From contig NC_080571.1 in NCBI RefSeq assembly GCF_030247185.1, positions 68,486,172-68,550,171 on the forward strand: a DNA stretch of 64,000 nt, read 5' to 3'. The stretch is from Malaya genurostris. Its lineage: Eukaryota; Arthropoda; Insecta; Diptera; Culicidae. Positions 32,243 to 42,989 of this stretch are shown piece by piece. Below the pieces are notes generated by a model, which was not told where the DNA came from, did not search any database, and saw only the letters and a program-made list of their open reading frames with translations. A program made the position numbers and the translations under genes. Each line of letters begins with the position of its first letter. Positions within the stretch are counted from its first letter, which is position 1.

Positions 32243-33238
32243 TGGATACTTTATCATCCGCCGCAAATGATCCAATAACTGTCTTGCAGTGGAATTGTCA
32301 AAGCATCATGCCAAAACTTGATTCATTTGAAGTTTTGTTGCGTAGTAAAAAATGTGATGTATTTGCTTTGTGTGAAACATGGCCAACATCAAACATAGCC
32401 TTAAATTTTAACGACTTTAACATTATACGTCTCGATAGAGACTCTCCGTATGGTGGGGTGCTTTTCGGAATTAGGAAATGCTACTCCATTTATAGAATAA
32501 ACATTCTTACGACTTCTAGTATAGAAGTTGTTGCTTGTCAAATAAACATTAAAGGAAAGGACATTTGCATTGCTTCGGTATATATTCCTCAGAGAGCTCA
32601 AGTTGGACAGCGACAGCTTAATGAAATGGTCGAAACCCTCCCTGCTCCACGATTGATTCTGGGAGATTCCAATTCGCACGGAATTATGTGGGGTACCGTT
32701 TACAATGATAACAGATCATCCTTAATATATAATATTTGCGATAATTTCAACATGACAGTATTGAATTTGGGTAGCATGACACGGATTTCAAGACCTCCTG
32801 CACGTCCAAGTGCATTAGATTTATCTCTCTGCTCAACATCAATTCGACTAGATTGCACCTGGAAAATATTGCCTGATTTACACGGTGGCGATCATTTACC
32901 AATCATCATCTCAATTAGCAGTAACAAATGTATTGCTAATTCAGTTAATATTCCATATGATTTGACAAAAAATATTGACTGGATTAAATACCAAAGTAAT
33001 ATTTCAAGTGTCTTAACTTCAATGGAAGAGCTCCCCCCACTTGAAGAATATGACTTCCTCGTTTGTTCGATTCTGTAGGCCGCAGAACAAGCCCAAAAAA
33101 AGGATTTCTTGGTCCATCGTCTAATAGAAACCTTCCAAACCCTTGGTGGGAGAAAGAGTACTCAGATGCCAAACACGCAAAACAAAATTCATGCACGACG
33201 TTTTTAAAACGAGAAGGAGGAACTCATCAGAATTTTGA
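32243..33238 (+). pseudogene. I-LINE copy 2 ORF2 endonuclease region
   Basis: Starts MDTLSSAANDP and LQWNCQSIMPKLDSFEVLL, and retains CETWPTSN, the Glu segment that copy 1 has lost. GDFNSHG has become GDSNSHG and GSDH has become GGDH, so other active-site positions are altered. The frame ends at the TAG at 33076-33078 after CSIL, the same position as in copy 1. Downstream homology (AAEQAQ, then a 1-nt deletion, FLGPSSN, PWW) shows the reading frame once continued. The mariner junction is at 33238/33239. Confidence 0.93.
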
Positions 33239-33685
33239 GTAGTTGAAGTCCAAGACGTCGTTTAACAGCTCCTGAGCGATGGTAATGCGTTTGTTTTTTC
33301 GATCAAAATTCAGCAGTTTTGGAACGAATTTTGCTGCCACTCGTTTCATGCCCAAAACATTTGAAAAAATATGATGGCATGAGCCAACTGATATGCCAAC
33401 TTCATCAGCAACTTCTCTAATAGTGATTCGGCGATCATCCATAATCATTTTTTCCACTTTTCCCACATTTTTATCGATTATTGACATGCTGGGTCGACCG
33501 GAGCCTTCGTCGTCTTCAACGTCTTCGCGGCCATCTTGGAAACGCTTATACCACTCGTAAACACTTGTTTTTTTCATAGCAGACTCACCGTAGGCTCTCT
33601 GTAACATTTCGCCCACTTGGTTACACTTTATTTCATTTTTCACGCAAAATTTAATACAAATTCTTTGACTCTTCAATTCTTCCAT
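33239..33685 (-). pseudogene. Mariner transposase, N-terminal DNA-binding region
   Basis: Residues 1-65 (CIKFCVKNEIKCNQVGEML, VYEWYKRFQDGREDVEDD, EGSGRPS) form the first helix-turn-helix module. The second follows as ITIREVADEVGISVGSCHHI. FVPKLLNFDRKNKRITIAQE brings it to just before the first catalytic Asp, where homology ends at the junction. The last ~10 codons to 33227 are LINE or chance sequence. The N-terminus is intact (MEELKSQRICIKF), with an upstream stretch to the TIR. Confidence 0.9.
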
Positions 33686-33887
33686 TGTTTAAATTAACAA
33701 AAATCGCCGAGCTCAAAAAAACACGTCTACACCAGCCGCTACAAGACAGAATGTAAACAATAAATACAGCTGAAAATTTCACCATACATTAGGGACATAT
33801 GTACCAATACAATAAAAAAAATTTTACCACCGGACTCTCCAGACGCGTGAAATTAAAAAATTCCGGGAACTTTTTGAACAGACCTGG
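33239..33887 (-). mobile_element. Mariner element, right half only
   Basis: The right terminus TTCCGGGAACTTTTTGAACA...GACCTGG (33861-33887) is a mariner TIR next to a TA (33888-33889), and LINE sequence resumes straight after it. The transposase reads leftward from 33685 and is cut before the catalytic core. The left TIR is missing, so one deletion removed mariner's catalytic half and about 1.65 kb of adjacent LINE. Confidence 0.9.
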
Positions 33888-33888
33888 T

Positions 33889-34660
33889 ATATTTTAACCA
33901 TATATCACAGTAAATCAACCTTTCAAGGTATATTCCTATCCGTGTCAGCCTCCTAAATGTCCCTGACTCAACTTTATTTTTCGACACATCCATGCAGCAC
34001 GAAGTGCGTGAAATTCCGGATCACCTACGCTAGATGGAAATCACAAAAATATTTACAAGTAAGTTCAGGCATATTGACTCTGAGAAAATATTTTACACGG
34101 ACAGATCACGAATTGAGGAGGCTACTGGTTTTGGTATATTCAACTATAATGTTTCGGCTTCATCTAGGCTTCAAGAACCTGCATCTGTTTATATAGCAGA
34201 GTTAGAAACATTTCATTATAGTTTGAGTGTAATCGTCACATTATCTCCAAACTATTATTTTCTTTTCACAGATAGTCTGAGTGCAATTGAAGCCATTCGC
34301 TCAAACGCTGCTGGCAAAAATGAACCGTTTTTCTTGGACAAAATAAAACAGTACCTGAACGACATATTGAATAATGATTATCAAATCACAATAGTTTGGG
34401 TCCCGGCTCATTGCTCCATTCCAGGGAATGAAAGAGCCGATAGTTTAGCCAAATGTGGTGCTATTGAGAGCGAAATTCATGAGAGACCGATTGCTTTCAA
34501 CGAATTCTATAGCGCATCTCGCCAAAGTACACAGCTTCTTTGCGTACCCAAGGTAGACAATCCAGTGTCCCAGTTCGCGACATTATTGCTTGTCGCGACC
34601 TTCTATACATGAAACTTCTTAACCATTTTATTAAGACTCCTTCCTCTTCAATGAGTCCAA
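33889..34660 (+). pseudogene. I-LINE copy 2 RNase H and C-terminal remnants
   Basis: From 34034 the frame matches copy 1: SKFRHIDSEKIFYTD, the Glu in YIAELE, LFTDSLSAIEAI, VPAHCSIPGNERADSLAK. The FYTDG motif is altered to FYTDR. After SRQ near 34530 a deletion joins to the C-terminal segment (CVPKVDNPVSQF out of frame). Confidence 0.9.
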
Positions 34661-35015
34661 CCAATAGCTAGCTATCGTAATATGAATGAAAATGATGTAC
34701 TGATACAAACAAACCTGAAATAGTCCTAAGATCATAAAACAATATACACAAAAATAAATGTTTATTTTTTCTTTAATATAAATTGTATCAGCTAGCCGTA
34801 CGATAAAAACAGTGTTTTCGTGAACACTAACTAATGAATACCGACATACTAATATGATATTTAAGGAAACTAGTAATAATATGTTTTATTAAATAGTAAT
34901 CGTTGTGACCATATTACAACTATTTTAGGTTCAAAGTACTGGTGGATGCTACGACGAAGAAAAACTAATCTATATTTCCTTATGAAATATACGTATTTAT
35001 GAAGAAAAAAATATT

Positions 35016-35815
35016 TATTTCATGGTTTCAGAAGGTGATATTTTCTACGATATTGAACACTGTTGAAAGCATTTTACTCGAATGTGAAGCAGCCCAATGC
35101 TGGCTTTGTTTGCGCTGGTTTGGTGCGAATTTCGCACTGTGAAAAGTGCACAAAGCTAGTCAAATTATACTAGATTTGCACCTAACCGATGATATTACCT
35201 TCCATTGGGAAAGAATTAATCTTAATATTTAAATTTTAGAGCGATTAGAACGGAGATTCAGAAACCTTATATGGGAGCATAGGTCTGTTCATATAAGTCT
35301 TAGTTTGTAGAAATCAGTTAAGCCATCTCCGAGAAAAAATAATGAAATTATTGTTCACACACAAATTTTCTTACCTCTAGGAACTTCTTCGAATGGTATA
35401 AAGGTGTAAAAAGTTGTTTTGAATTGGGAAAATACCGCAATTTTTCTAATGCATAAGTCATGCTCGAACAATTATGTTGCCAAAAACGAGCCGTGCTGAA
35501 ATCGAATTGTCATGATAAAGGGTGCTATGCGTACTATTGTAGGTGCTAAGAAAGAATCTCATAAAACAGTATTGAAAATCGTTTTACAGTTTGTTCCGGA
35601 ACATCGCTTAGTCATCAAACACGTAAAAATCCTACTGCCGTAATATGGGGAAAAGTCGCTTACACAAAAATATCTATATTGGGTATTTTCGGAACGGGTT
35701 TGATGAGTAGATGTTTGAAAACGATGAAAATACCCATGTTGTAAGGGTTTTTTAAAGAATACCAATTCACCAGAAGTCGCCATTTTGAATTTCCAAAATA
35801 CCTCAAACCAGTGTT
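35016..35815. other. Non-coding; weak abundant-repeat fragment
   Basis: About 35220-35370 has a diverged abundant-repeat block (TTAGTTTGTAGAAATCAGTT, AGCCATCTCCGAGAAAA). Nothing else recognised. Confidence 0.45.
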
Positions 35816-36404
35816 GGTGAAAATTTGACAGAAGCTGCTATGTTGCTATCTATACTGTATACAACATTTTCAATCCCGTAGAAGATTCTACAAGAACTCG
35901 AGTCTCTCAATGCATGAACCTTGAGAGAATTTTGCTACATTTCTTCGCTTCACTTCATACTCTGAGTATTTCACGCTCTTAAAAAAAATTTACAGTCTGA
36001 TAATGATCGTTGCTGTGTGGAATTTCCCAAGAGAGAATCGCAAGTTGACAATTATCGCAGAAAATCGAATCGATGATTCGACTTGATGATTCTCATACTA
36101 GGTTGCAATATTTCAAAACCCTTGTGTGGAGCATTCACATACCTTTTCATAGACACAACTTATACAAAGATTATATGCACATAGTTAGAATAAGCGGCAA
36201 TAGTAAAATGATTCTGTCGCAATTATCAACTGCCCGTATAGAATCGGATCGCGAAACAAGAATAAGCGACCGTTTGTTGCTTCAGAGAGAATCTCCACAG
36301 CCGCGTGCTAATCTTTGATTCTCAGACAGGTCATCGAGAGAAATTGGCTCTCGCACTGGTGTCGATTCTATGTTAAATGAGCCATGCCAGGTTTTTGTTG
36401 TTGC
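35816..36404 (+). repeat. Inverted-repeat arm R (partner 30510-31003)
   Basis: TATACTGTATACAACATTTT through GAGCCATGCCAGGTTTTTGT mirrors the left arm. It retains a ~90-nt segment (around 35998-36090, with AATCGAATCGATGATTCGAC) deleted in the left arm but present in the third copy at 57420-57500. Confidence 0.85.
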
Positions 36405-39344
36405 GTTTGTTGTTGATTGTTTAATTTTATAACAGTAGATTTGTTCTTATGCTGAGGGAAAGTCAATTGTGTTTTTGTCACATTAAATGGGAAAGAAGAT
36501 TGATCTATGATTGTTTTCATAACACAACCTTGTACTGAATCCATGAGTATGTCACCGTTTCGCTCGTAAAAGGAGACTCCAGTATGCACACGACCCTGTC
36601 AACAAACCAATCCATTTTTAAGCGTACAATATTGAAACAATGCTTCCGAATCTAGCTAATAGGGCACATCCATCAGCAAATCACAAAGATACAAGCGCTT
36701 CAAATTTGGTCCGGAAAAGCTAAATTGGCCTGCTAGTTACCGGAGAATCGAAATCAACAGCTGATTGGTATTCAATATACTCAAACGATCACGGTGTGCA
36801 GCAGACGGGAAATGGCATCCACACACCGCACCGCAGTGCGAAAACGACTGTCCATCTAGCGAATAGATCTTACTTATAATTTTTTTCATCCACTCGCTAG
36901 TCAACAGCCAGGTGTTGACTCACGGAAAGACCGAAATCAGCATTTTGTCGAAAAAATTAGTTGATTTTCTGATTTTAGTTAGATATTATTCTAGACAGCT
37001 AGAAAAATCTTACTTTTGCTAATTTAGATTGTTCAATTCCTCATTCTCAAATTGGAAGAAACAAAAAACATCATTTGACATGTACAATTAGAATTTTTTT
37101 TTGTCATGCAACATTCGAAACTCACTTCACTGTTCCGCGTAAAAACATTATTACACACAATCGCTTCAAATGCGCACAAATTCTGAATAAATACACATTC
37201 CACTAAGAGTTTACGTCATTTTTACATATCGGTTTAGAAATTTATGTATGGATATATCGTAACACATGCAAAAAACATCAAAACAATTTGCAAGCAGTTT
37301 TAACAAGACTATCTTTTTTTGGAAATTTGTGCCCGAAAGGTTTGACCTCGTTTTGTTTCGGGTTTGCAAGCGATAAATATTTCTTGTTTACTAACCTACA
37401 GAGCCACTCGAAGTCGCGCTTCGCGAAACGTATTTTTAGTCTTTTGATTGGAAACTTTTGCCACGGCAAGATTTTCACCAAACGCACAAAGCTCTTAGTG
37501 CTACCAACCGGAAGGAACTTCAACCAAGCGATTAAACCTGATTTTTTTCCCCGTTCTTCTATCGAAGCATTTCGTTTGAAGCGAACCAAATGCAATCAAT
37601 TTGTGCCCACTCGAGAAGCTACTTCATGGAACACTTGTTAATCTGTTGGACGTAGAAACGAGCGGCTTGGAGTCGCTCGTTTCACTACCAGAAACGAGAA
37701 ACCGTGTCATTCCGCCAATCAACGGATCCCGGAGGAGTCGGGTGCTAATAACCTAATATTAGCATTTCATCGTCGCTATCGAAACTACACACAGCCCCAG
37801 CCAGTCGGCTCTGTTCCGGTCCTGGAGATGATCGTATTCATCGGAACCGTTTATTACGTCTTGAGTGTACCGTTTTTTTTTTTAGCGTGGGTCGGTTTTT
37901 GGAAAACGAAACGGAATTCAATCAGTTCGGTTTTTTACTCGTCTCAAGGGTCACGAACAATTTACAAAAGATGCAAAATCCGACCATCTCTAGCAGAGAA
38001 GTACTGGGGTGAGTGGGTGGAATTATGAACGGTTGCTTCCCAACATAATCATCGGAGAAGACAAGCGGTTTTGGACAGCTCCCAAAACATGCTTCCGAGA
38101 AGGTGTCGAGGTAGATATTAACTCCTAACTGTGCAAAAGCTGCTCATCTTCAACAAACTGTAAAGCTTTTGAATAAATAAATTATTTGATGTTAGCGATG
38201 GTGGCGTAAGAAAATGTCTGCATTTGTGATAAAGCAACACCAGAACCTTCGTGAAATCAAATACCTGCGGCAATCGCCAAATTAAAATCTAATTGCTGAC
38301 GTTCCGGACCGGTGCCGACGTCGGTCCTCAGGCAACACTGTAAATTGAATGGGTCAACTTTGAACTTCTGGGTGTCCGATGAAAACAATTCGGGCTTAAA
38401 CGACGTCCCCCTGTAAAGTCACACAGCCATAATCCACTTTTAGTTTCAGTTTGCGTAATGATCCGAAATCGCTTTTCCATTTTGCCTGGAAGCAGGCATC
38501 ATTAAAATGTTCTTTGGCACACTCGGGGAAAAGTGGAATAGCAAAGATGCAAATTTTAATGATATGTGAGCTCGTGCGGATACCTGCCTGGGTGTGCTCC
38601 GGAATCTTAACGAGTTTGGCACCGCCCCCTGCCCTGGAGAATGTGATCCGTATTTGTCCGCCGGTCTAATTAGTTTTTTAATGGCCCCACGTCGTCTGGA
38701 AATAGAGTTTCCAGACCTCGGGTGAGGTGCTATTTTTGCAACGATTAAAGGTTTGCGCACAGTAAAATCTAGCCATGGTTTGCGAATCACATCTTTTGGT
38801 CTTTCTCGTGGAGAAAGATTATATGTACAATCACTGTGAAAACCAACGAATCAATTCTGTGAGATCACAAAATGTCTGTGTAGACACTACTTTTTCGGAA
38901 ATGGCAGAACCAACTTTGACAAGATAAAATTCAAACGAAATATCCTAGAAAAATCCTTAGCTTTGTTTAGATCCTACCTTTAGTTCTGGAATTACAGGGT
39001 GATCGAAGCAAACGTTTTGATTTTAAATAGGAAGCACCAAAAAACGTGTTTTATTGTTGTTTGTTGTGAAACAGGGGAAATTCCGCTAGAGCTAGTTTTC
39101 AGTAGCTACTTTTTCTACAACAGGCATAAAACATCCTCCTCTTTATTTCGAATCAACAAATTAGCATAATCCAAACGATACGTTGCTACTTAAATCATCA
39201 TCTGAGCAATTATACAATGAGTGTCTCCAATAGAGGGTTTTTCCTTTAATTCGTTTTCACAACGGTCCAATGAAGTTCTGGGTGGAATTAGCTAGCTGCC
39301 ACTGATGTTGCGATGTTATCAATTTGGTGTACACTGAGGTCTCT
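36405..39344. other. Low-repeat stretch without supported genes
   Basis: GC-richer blocks (37280-38040, 38280-38800) have open frames up to 117 codons on both strands at once and no domain, so I do not call genes. 38860-38960 has a faint abundant-repeat match. This could be host intronic or intergenic DNA. Confidence 0.45.
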
Positions 39345-39475
39345 TTTTACGCTGGGGATACGTACCGCGTAGAAAACCGCGTAACTTCGGAAATCCGCGT
39401 AAAAATAAAACCGCGTAACTTCGGAAATCCGCGTCAAAAAAAAAACGGCGTAACTTCGGAAATCCGCGTAAAAAA
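39345..39475. repeat. Minisatellite, ~32-bp unit (CCGCGTAACTTCGGAAATCC)
   Basis: Three to four units of ACCGCGTAACTTCGGAAATC plus CGCGTAAAAA. Each unit is partly self-complementary (CGCG, TTCGGAA). A diverged relative with CGCATAAC units lies at 57070-57205. Confidence 0.9.
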
Positions 39476-39494
39476 GCCTCAAAACTAAAGAAAA

Positions 39495-39545
39495 AACCCT
39501 TCTTAATCCACCTAGCGGTGCGATAATGCCTTTCTCTTCTTTCAT
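39495..39545 (+). repeat. Edge of abundant repeat
   Basis: TTCTTAATCCACCTAGCGGT and AATGCCTTTCTC match the 8990 edge. A second worn edge (TTATTAGTCCACTTAGTGGA) follows at 39750. Confidence 0.7.
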
Positions 39546-39785
39546 AACAGTCTCATGAAAATATATTTCATACTTTTATTAAATAATTTTGGATACTAAC
39601 TTTGACACCAATTGATTCAGATTGATTCGAGTTGTTCACAAAAGCATGCTTCAGTGTTTATGTCACACAGTCAGCATCATTTTTACAAACTAGTGCTTGA
39701 CATTTGCGTTGCTTATTTGTATGAGAACAGTGATGCTAATCTAAAAAAAGCCTTATTAGTCCACTTAGTGGAATTTTCATATATC

Positions 39786-40045
39786 TTGAAAAATCACCAT
39801 AGGGGGGAGTACATGAAATAATCGAAATCGAAAAAAAAAATTTGATGCCAAAAGGCATTTTTTTGAAAAAATCGACTTTTTGGGACTTTTCTAAGTCCCA
39901 CAAAATTGATTTTTTCAAAAAAAAATTTTTTTGAGATAACACAAAATCTCGACGTTTCATGCAGTTTTAAGAGTTTCGGCATCAAAAATTTTTTTCGATT
40001 TTGGAAATTTCATGTACTCCCCTCTATGGTGCTTTTTCAAGATCG
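39786..40045. mobile_element. Fold-back MITE, unit 1
   Basis: Left end CTTGAAAAATCACCATAGGG and GGAGTACATGAAAT; right end ATTTCATGTACTCC and CTATGGTGCTTTTTCAAG. These are inverted, ~35 bp each. The interior is T-rich with TTTGATGCC and GGCATCAAAAA complementary blocks. No coding capacity. Confidence 0.75.
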
Positions 40046-40217
40046 AAAACTTTCAAACCTTAACCGCCGGGCAGCACCCCTTACGCATGTCCGATTTAGC
40101 TCAAATTTGAGCTAAATCGGACATGCGTAAGGGGTGCTGCCCGGCGGTTAAGGTTTGAAAGTTTTCGATCTTGAAAAAGCACCATAGAGGGGAGTACATG
40201 AAATTTCCAAAATCGAA
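39994..40217. repeat. Perfect 224-bp palindrome with no spacer
   Basis: The centre lies between 40105 and 40106 (TCAAA|TTTGA). Each base from 39994 pairs with its partner out to 40217 (positions sum to 80211), 112 bp per arm. I compared the arms block by block and found no mismatch. Pairing breaks at 39993/40218. The arms contain the MITE termini plus a GC-rich 62-bp block (CCGCCGGGCAGCACCCC). Confidence 0.97.
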
Positions 40218-40375
40218 TTTTTTTTTATTTAGAAAAATTTTGATATTTTTTCTAAGTCAGAAAAAGTCGATTTAAAAAAAAAAATTTTTTCGAGGTGACA
40301 CTAAATCTCGACGTTTCATGCAATTCTAAGCCTTTGGCATCAAAATTTTTTTTTCGATTTCGGAAATTGTCCAAC
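40166..40375. mobile_element. Fold-back MITE, unit 2 (right end degraded)
   Basis: Direct-orientation relative of 39786-40045: CTTGAAAAAGCACCATAGAG, GGAGTACATGAAAT, a T-rich interior, CTCGACGTTTCATGCA and TTGGCATCAAAATTTT. The right inverted end is mostly lost after TTTCGGAAATTG. Confidence 0.7.
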
Positions 40376-40689
40376 CAGTTTTATTGCTGTGCGAATCCGC
40401 AACGGGAGGCGAGTAGGAAAATTTAATATTTGTATGCCGTTCACATAGAAGTAGTGGCAATTATTTTCTACATTATTCGGTAACAGCCTTTTTTAGTTCT
40501 TTTAAGAACCGGAAATAGATACCGGGGAACTATTTTTGATAGTTTTCTCATTGATCTTCGGGTGTCAGTAATTATTATAAATATCAATTATTTTCCCAGA
40601 AGTTTTTCAGAGTTTTTTTTATTGAAAAATTATTGTCCCATCAAGTGCCCCTTGCGGTGCAAAATGTGCGATTATCGAATCGATCCTCG
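40376..40689. other. Spacer, nothing recognised
   Basis: AT-rich, no feature seen. Confidence 0.4.
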
Positions 40690-41345
40690 AGAGTCGGGTA
40701 GAGTCTAACAAATTTAAAATTTTTTTTTTCTTTGCCCTTCCTTATAGTAAAACATTTCAAATATAGTTTTTACGTTTCGTCTTCGACTCATCAGTGCATC
40801 AGCAGATTATGTTGAACTGCTGATGCAAAACCCCCGGATCAACATAATCCGCTGAGCAGACGTAAAGTTAATGCATTTTGCAAAGCACTTGTTTGCGCCG
40901 AAGCGCTATGTCTAACCTGACGTGCCGAAAGAACGAAACAAATTCGACGGCATACTGACCGCTAACAGATTTTCGTCATTTGGGGGTTTGGTACCTCGTG
41001 GGTAGCCAGTTTGTGCAAAGTGCACATGACTTTGTGCAAAGTGCACAGTTCAACATAATCTGCTGGTGCACTGATGAGTCGAAGACGAAACGTAAAAACT
41101 AGAAATAAGTCATGTGCACTTTGCACAAACTGGTTACCCACGAGGTACCAAACCCCCAAATGACGATTTCAAATATATTTTTTCAAATTTCCAGCCAATC
41201 GGAACAAAACTTTGGTTGTTATGGGTCTTTACAGTTTCTCATCTCATACTATGAAGAGGCAATAGCTCGACCCACTGACCCAAGAGTTCTGCTTCGATTG
41301 ACTTGAAAATTTTAGAAAACATTCATGAAATGTTTAAAAATTACA
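40690..41345 (+). mobile_element. Second copy of the 7790-type MITE, interrupted
   Basis: The left end GAGTCGGGTAGAGTCTAACA and CTTATAGTAAAACATTTCAA match 7791-7862. After an insertion at 40766-41165 the interior resumes (GGAACAAAACTTTGGTTG, CCAAGAGTTCTG, ATGAAATGTTTAAA). The right TIR is lost near 41345. Confidence 0.8.
40766..41165. mobile_element. 400-bp insertion with two interleaved inverted repeats
   Basis: Flanked by ATTTCAAATATA at 40754-40765 and 41166-41177, a 12-bp target duplication. Arm A 40765-40819 pairs with A' 41046-41100 (55 bp, one mismatch). Arm B 40974-41032 pairs with B' 41107-41165 (59 bp, one mismatch). The order is A, B, A', B', so the two hairpins are mutually interleaved as in a pseudoknot. 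GTGCAAAGTGCAC palindromes lie at the B/A' boundary. No ORF of note. Superfamily unknown. Confidence 0.88.
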
Positions 41346-41405
41346 CCAAACAAAAAAGATGGGTGGGTAATGTCAGAGACATAACCGGATGACGTGAATA
41401 CGAAT
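41346..41405 (-). repeat. End fragment of the 10240-11099 TIR element
   Basis: GTGGGTAATGTCAGAGACAT, then GGATGACGTGAATACGAATA is the inverse of the right end at 11050-11103. With the inverted interior block at 42680-42730 and the inverted left end at 46420-46478 it may be one inverted copy inflated by later insertions. Confidence 0.7.
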
Positions 41406-41429
41406 AAAATGAATGGTTCATTTTTTATG

Positions 41430-42345
41430 ATATTGAAGAATCTGAGTTTTGAACCTGGATTTTAGGAAACAAATGTTGAAGCCGACTGAACTAGAACTGG
41501 ATTTTGGATCTGAATTCTCAATTTTGATGTTAGATTCTAGAACTGAATTCTGAAGCTGAGTTCTAAAACCTATTTCTGGATTGCTGAACTGATTGCTGAA
41601 TCTGCGTTGTGGAACTAAACTCGAGACTAGGATTCTGGCTCGGCACTGAACTCTTAACCTGAATCCTAGTAACGTATTCTGCATCTAGATTCTACAGCTG
41701 AGTGTTAGCTACAGAACTCCGGTTCAGAATTCAGTTTTAAAATTCGGATTCCGAACTCCGAAATTCAAATTAATTTTGTTCAAAAATCTACAGATTCTAT
41801 TTCCTGATTTCAGTTATTCTTCTGTAGAACTGAGTTCTTGAACCAAATTCTAATCGTGCACTGAACTGAATTCTGAACATGGATTCTGTAGTGTATTTTA
41901 GAACTGAATTCTGGAAATACAATTGAATTTTGAATCTGATTTATAATCCTAGATTTTGGTCTGAAGTTCCAGAACTTCAGTTTCAGAACTCAGTTTCAGG
42001 ATTTTGATACTGAATTCTGAACTCCGGACAAAAACTGTGAAACTGAATTATAGTCTGATACGCAACTTCAGTTCCAGAATTCAGTTGAATTTTGAAAGTC
42101 CAGAATTCATTTCTGAAATTTAGTTCGAGAGCCCAGGTTTAGAATCGAGACCATGATCTCAGCTCCAGAATCCAGGCGCAGAATCAAGTTCTAAAATTCC
42201 GTTTCAACTACAGATTCAGAATTCTGGAACTCGATTCTGACCTTGGACGAGGAGCTGAAGTTAAAATCTGGATTGTGGAAATCTTAATCTGAAATCCAGA
42301 ACTGAAATCTGGAACTGGATTCTGGTCTGAACTGAAGGAGTCAAC
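41430..42345. repeat. Degenerate short-period repeat rich in GAATTC/CTGAA
   Basis: About 900 bp of loosely iterated AACTGAATTCTG, GAATCTGGATTCTG and TTCTAGAACTGAATT type motifs with an irregular ~12-nt period. Open frames through it are artefacts. The two strands differ little in motif content, consistent with slippage-derived sequence. Confidence 0.75.
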
Positions 42346-42989
42346 TACGTAGGCTAGAATGAATGAAGTATCAATTTGTTAGCTTACTCACTTATGAAAT
42401 AGTTAGGAAAAATGCAATTTGAATTATCTGCGGTTACCTCATGCTACTGAAAATTCTGTTGAGAATAAACTGAAAATTCTGTTGGAATAAACGATAAGCT
42501 CTTGAAAGGCGCTCCATAGTAAAGTATTTACGTCAAAAATCCGAGAAAAGTATGCGAAATTTTTTTAATTGGAATCTATTAGAATGTAAACCTTCACTAA
42601 ACTTATTTTTTTCACTTCACATATTTCAACAGGTAAATAATTCTAAAAGTTCTTTAGATAACATTTAGAGTCCATTAAAGGGCTGATTGCAATGCAAACG
42701 ACCAGCAGCTGGATGACGCAATCGCTCTTGTTTGAAGTGAAATTCACACTGCGAACGATGTACAAAAAAAAAGCTTACACGCAGCACAACTGAATGATTG
42801 ATTCCGTATCTCAACGGAACTCAATTTTGAAATTTTATTCAGAAACTCAATTCTCGATACTGGAACTGAAACTGAGCTGTGGACCTCAACCAACCGAAAT
42901 GATGCACTTGCTTCACTTCCTGTTCAGTCAACTGCGCAAACAAGAATGAACGAAATATATCAAGTGTTAACCTTTTAGACCTATTCAGT
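42346..42989. other. Non-coding; contains inverted TIR-family interior block
   Basis: 42680-42730 (TGCAATGCAAACGACCAGCA, GCTGGATGACGCAATCGCTC) is the inverse of 10738-10775. Otherwise nothing recognised. Confidence 0.55.

Larger units (their letters stand above)
31820..35010 (+). mobile_element. I-clade LINE, copy 2: 5'-truncated, rearranged, interrupted by mariner
   Basis: Plus-strand homology to copy 1 starts in the Lys/Ser-rich part of ORF1 and covers the ORF1 end, the endonuclease, the RNase H C-terminus and the 3' UTR. It ends CGTATTTATGAAGAAAAAAA. About 1.65 kb of ORF2 (copy 1 about 4700-3055, most of the RT) is missing, replaced at 33239-33889 by half a mariner. A further deletion of roughly 300 bp follows SRQ near 34530. 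It is dead but informative, since it shares the EN/RT TAG with copy 1. Confidence 0.92.

Noticed and set aside
37278..37641. Overlapping 105- and 117-codon ORFs on opposite strands
   Set aside because: Neither strand shows a domain, signal or splice context; mutual overlap suggests chance.
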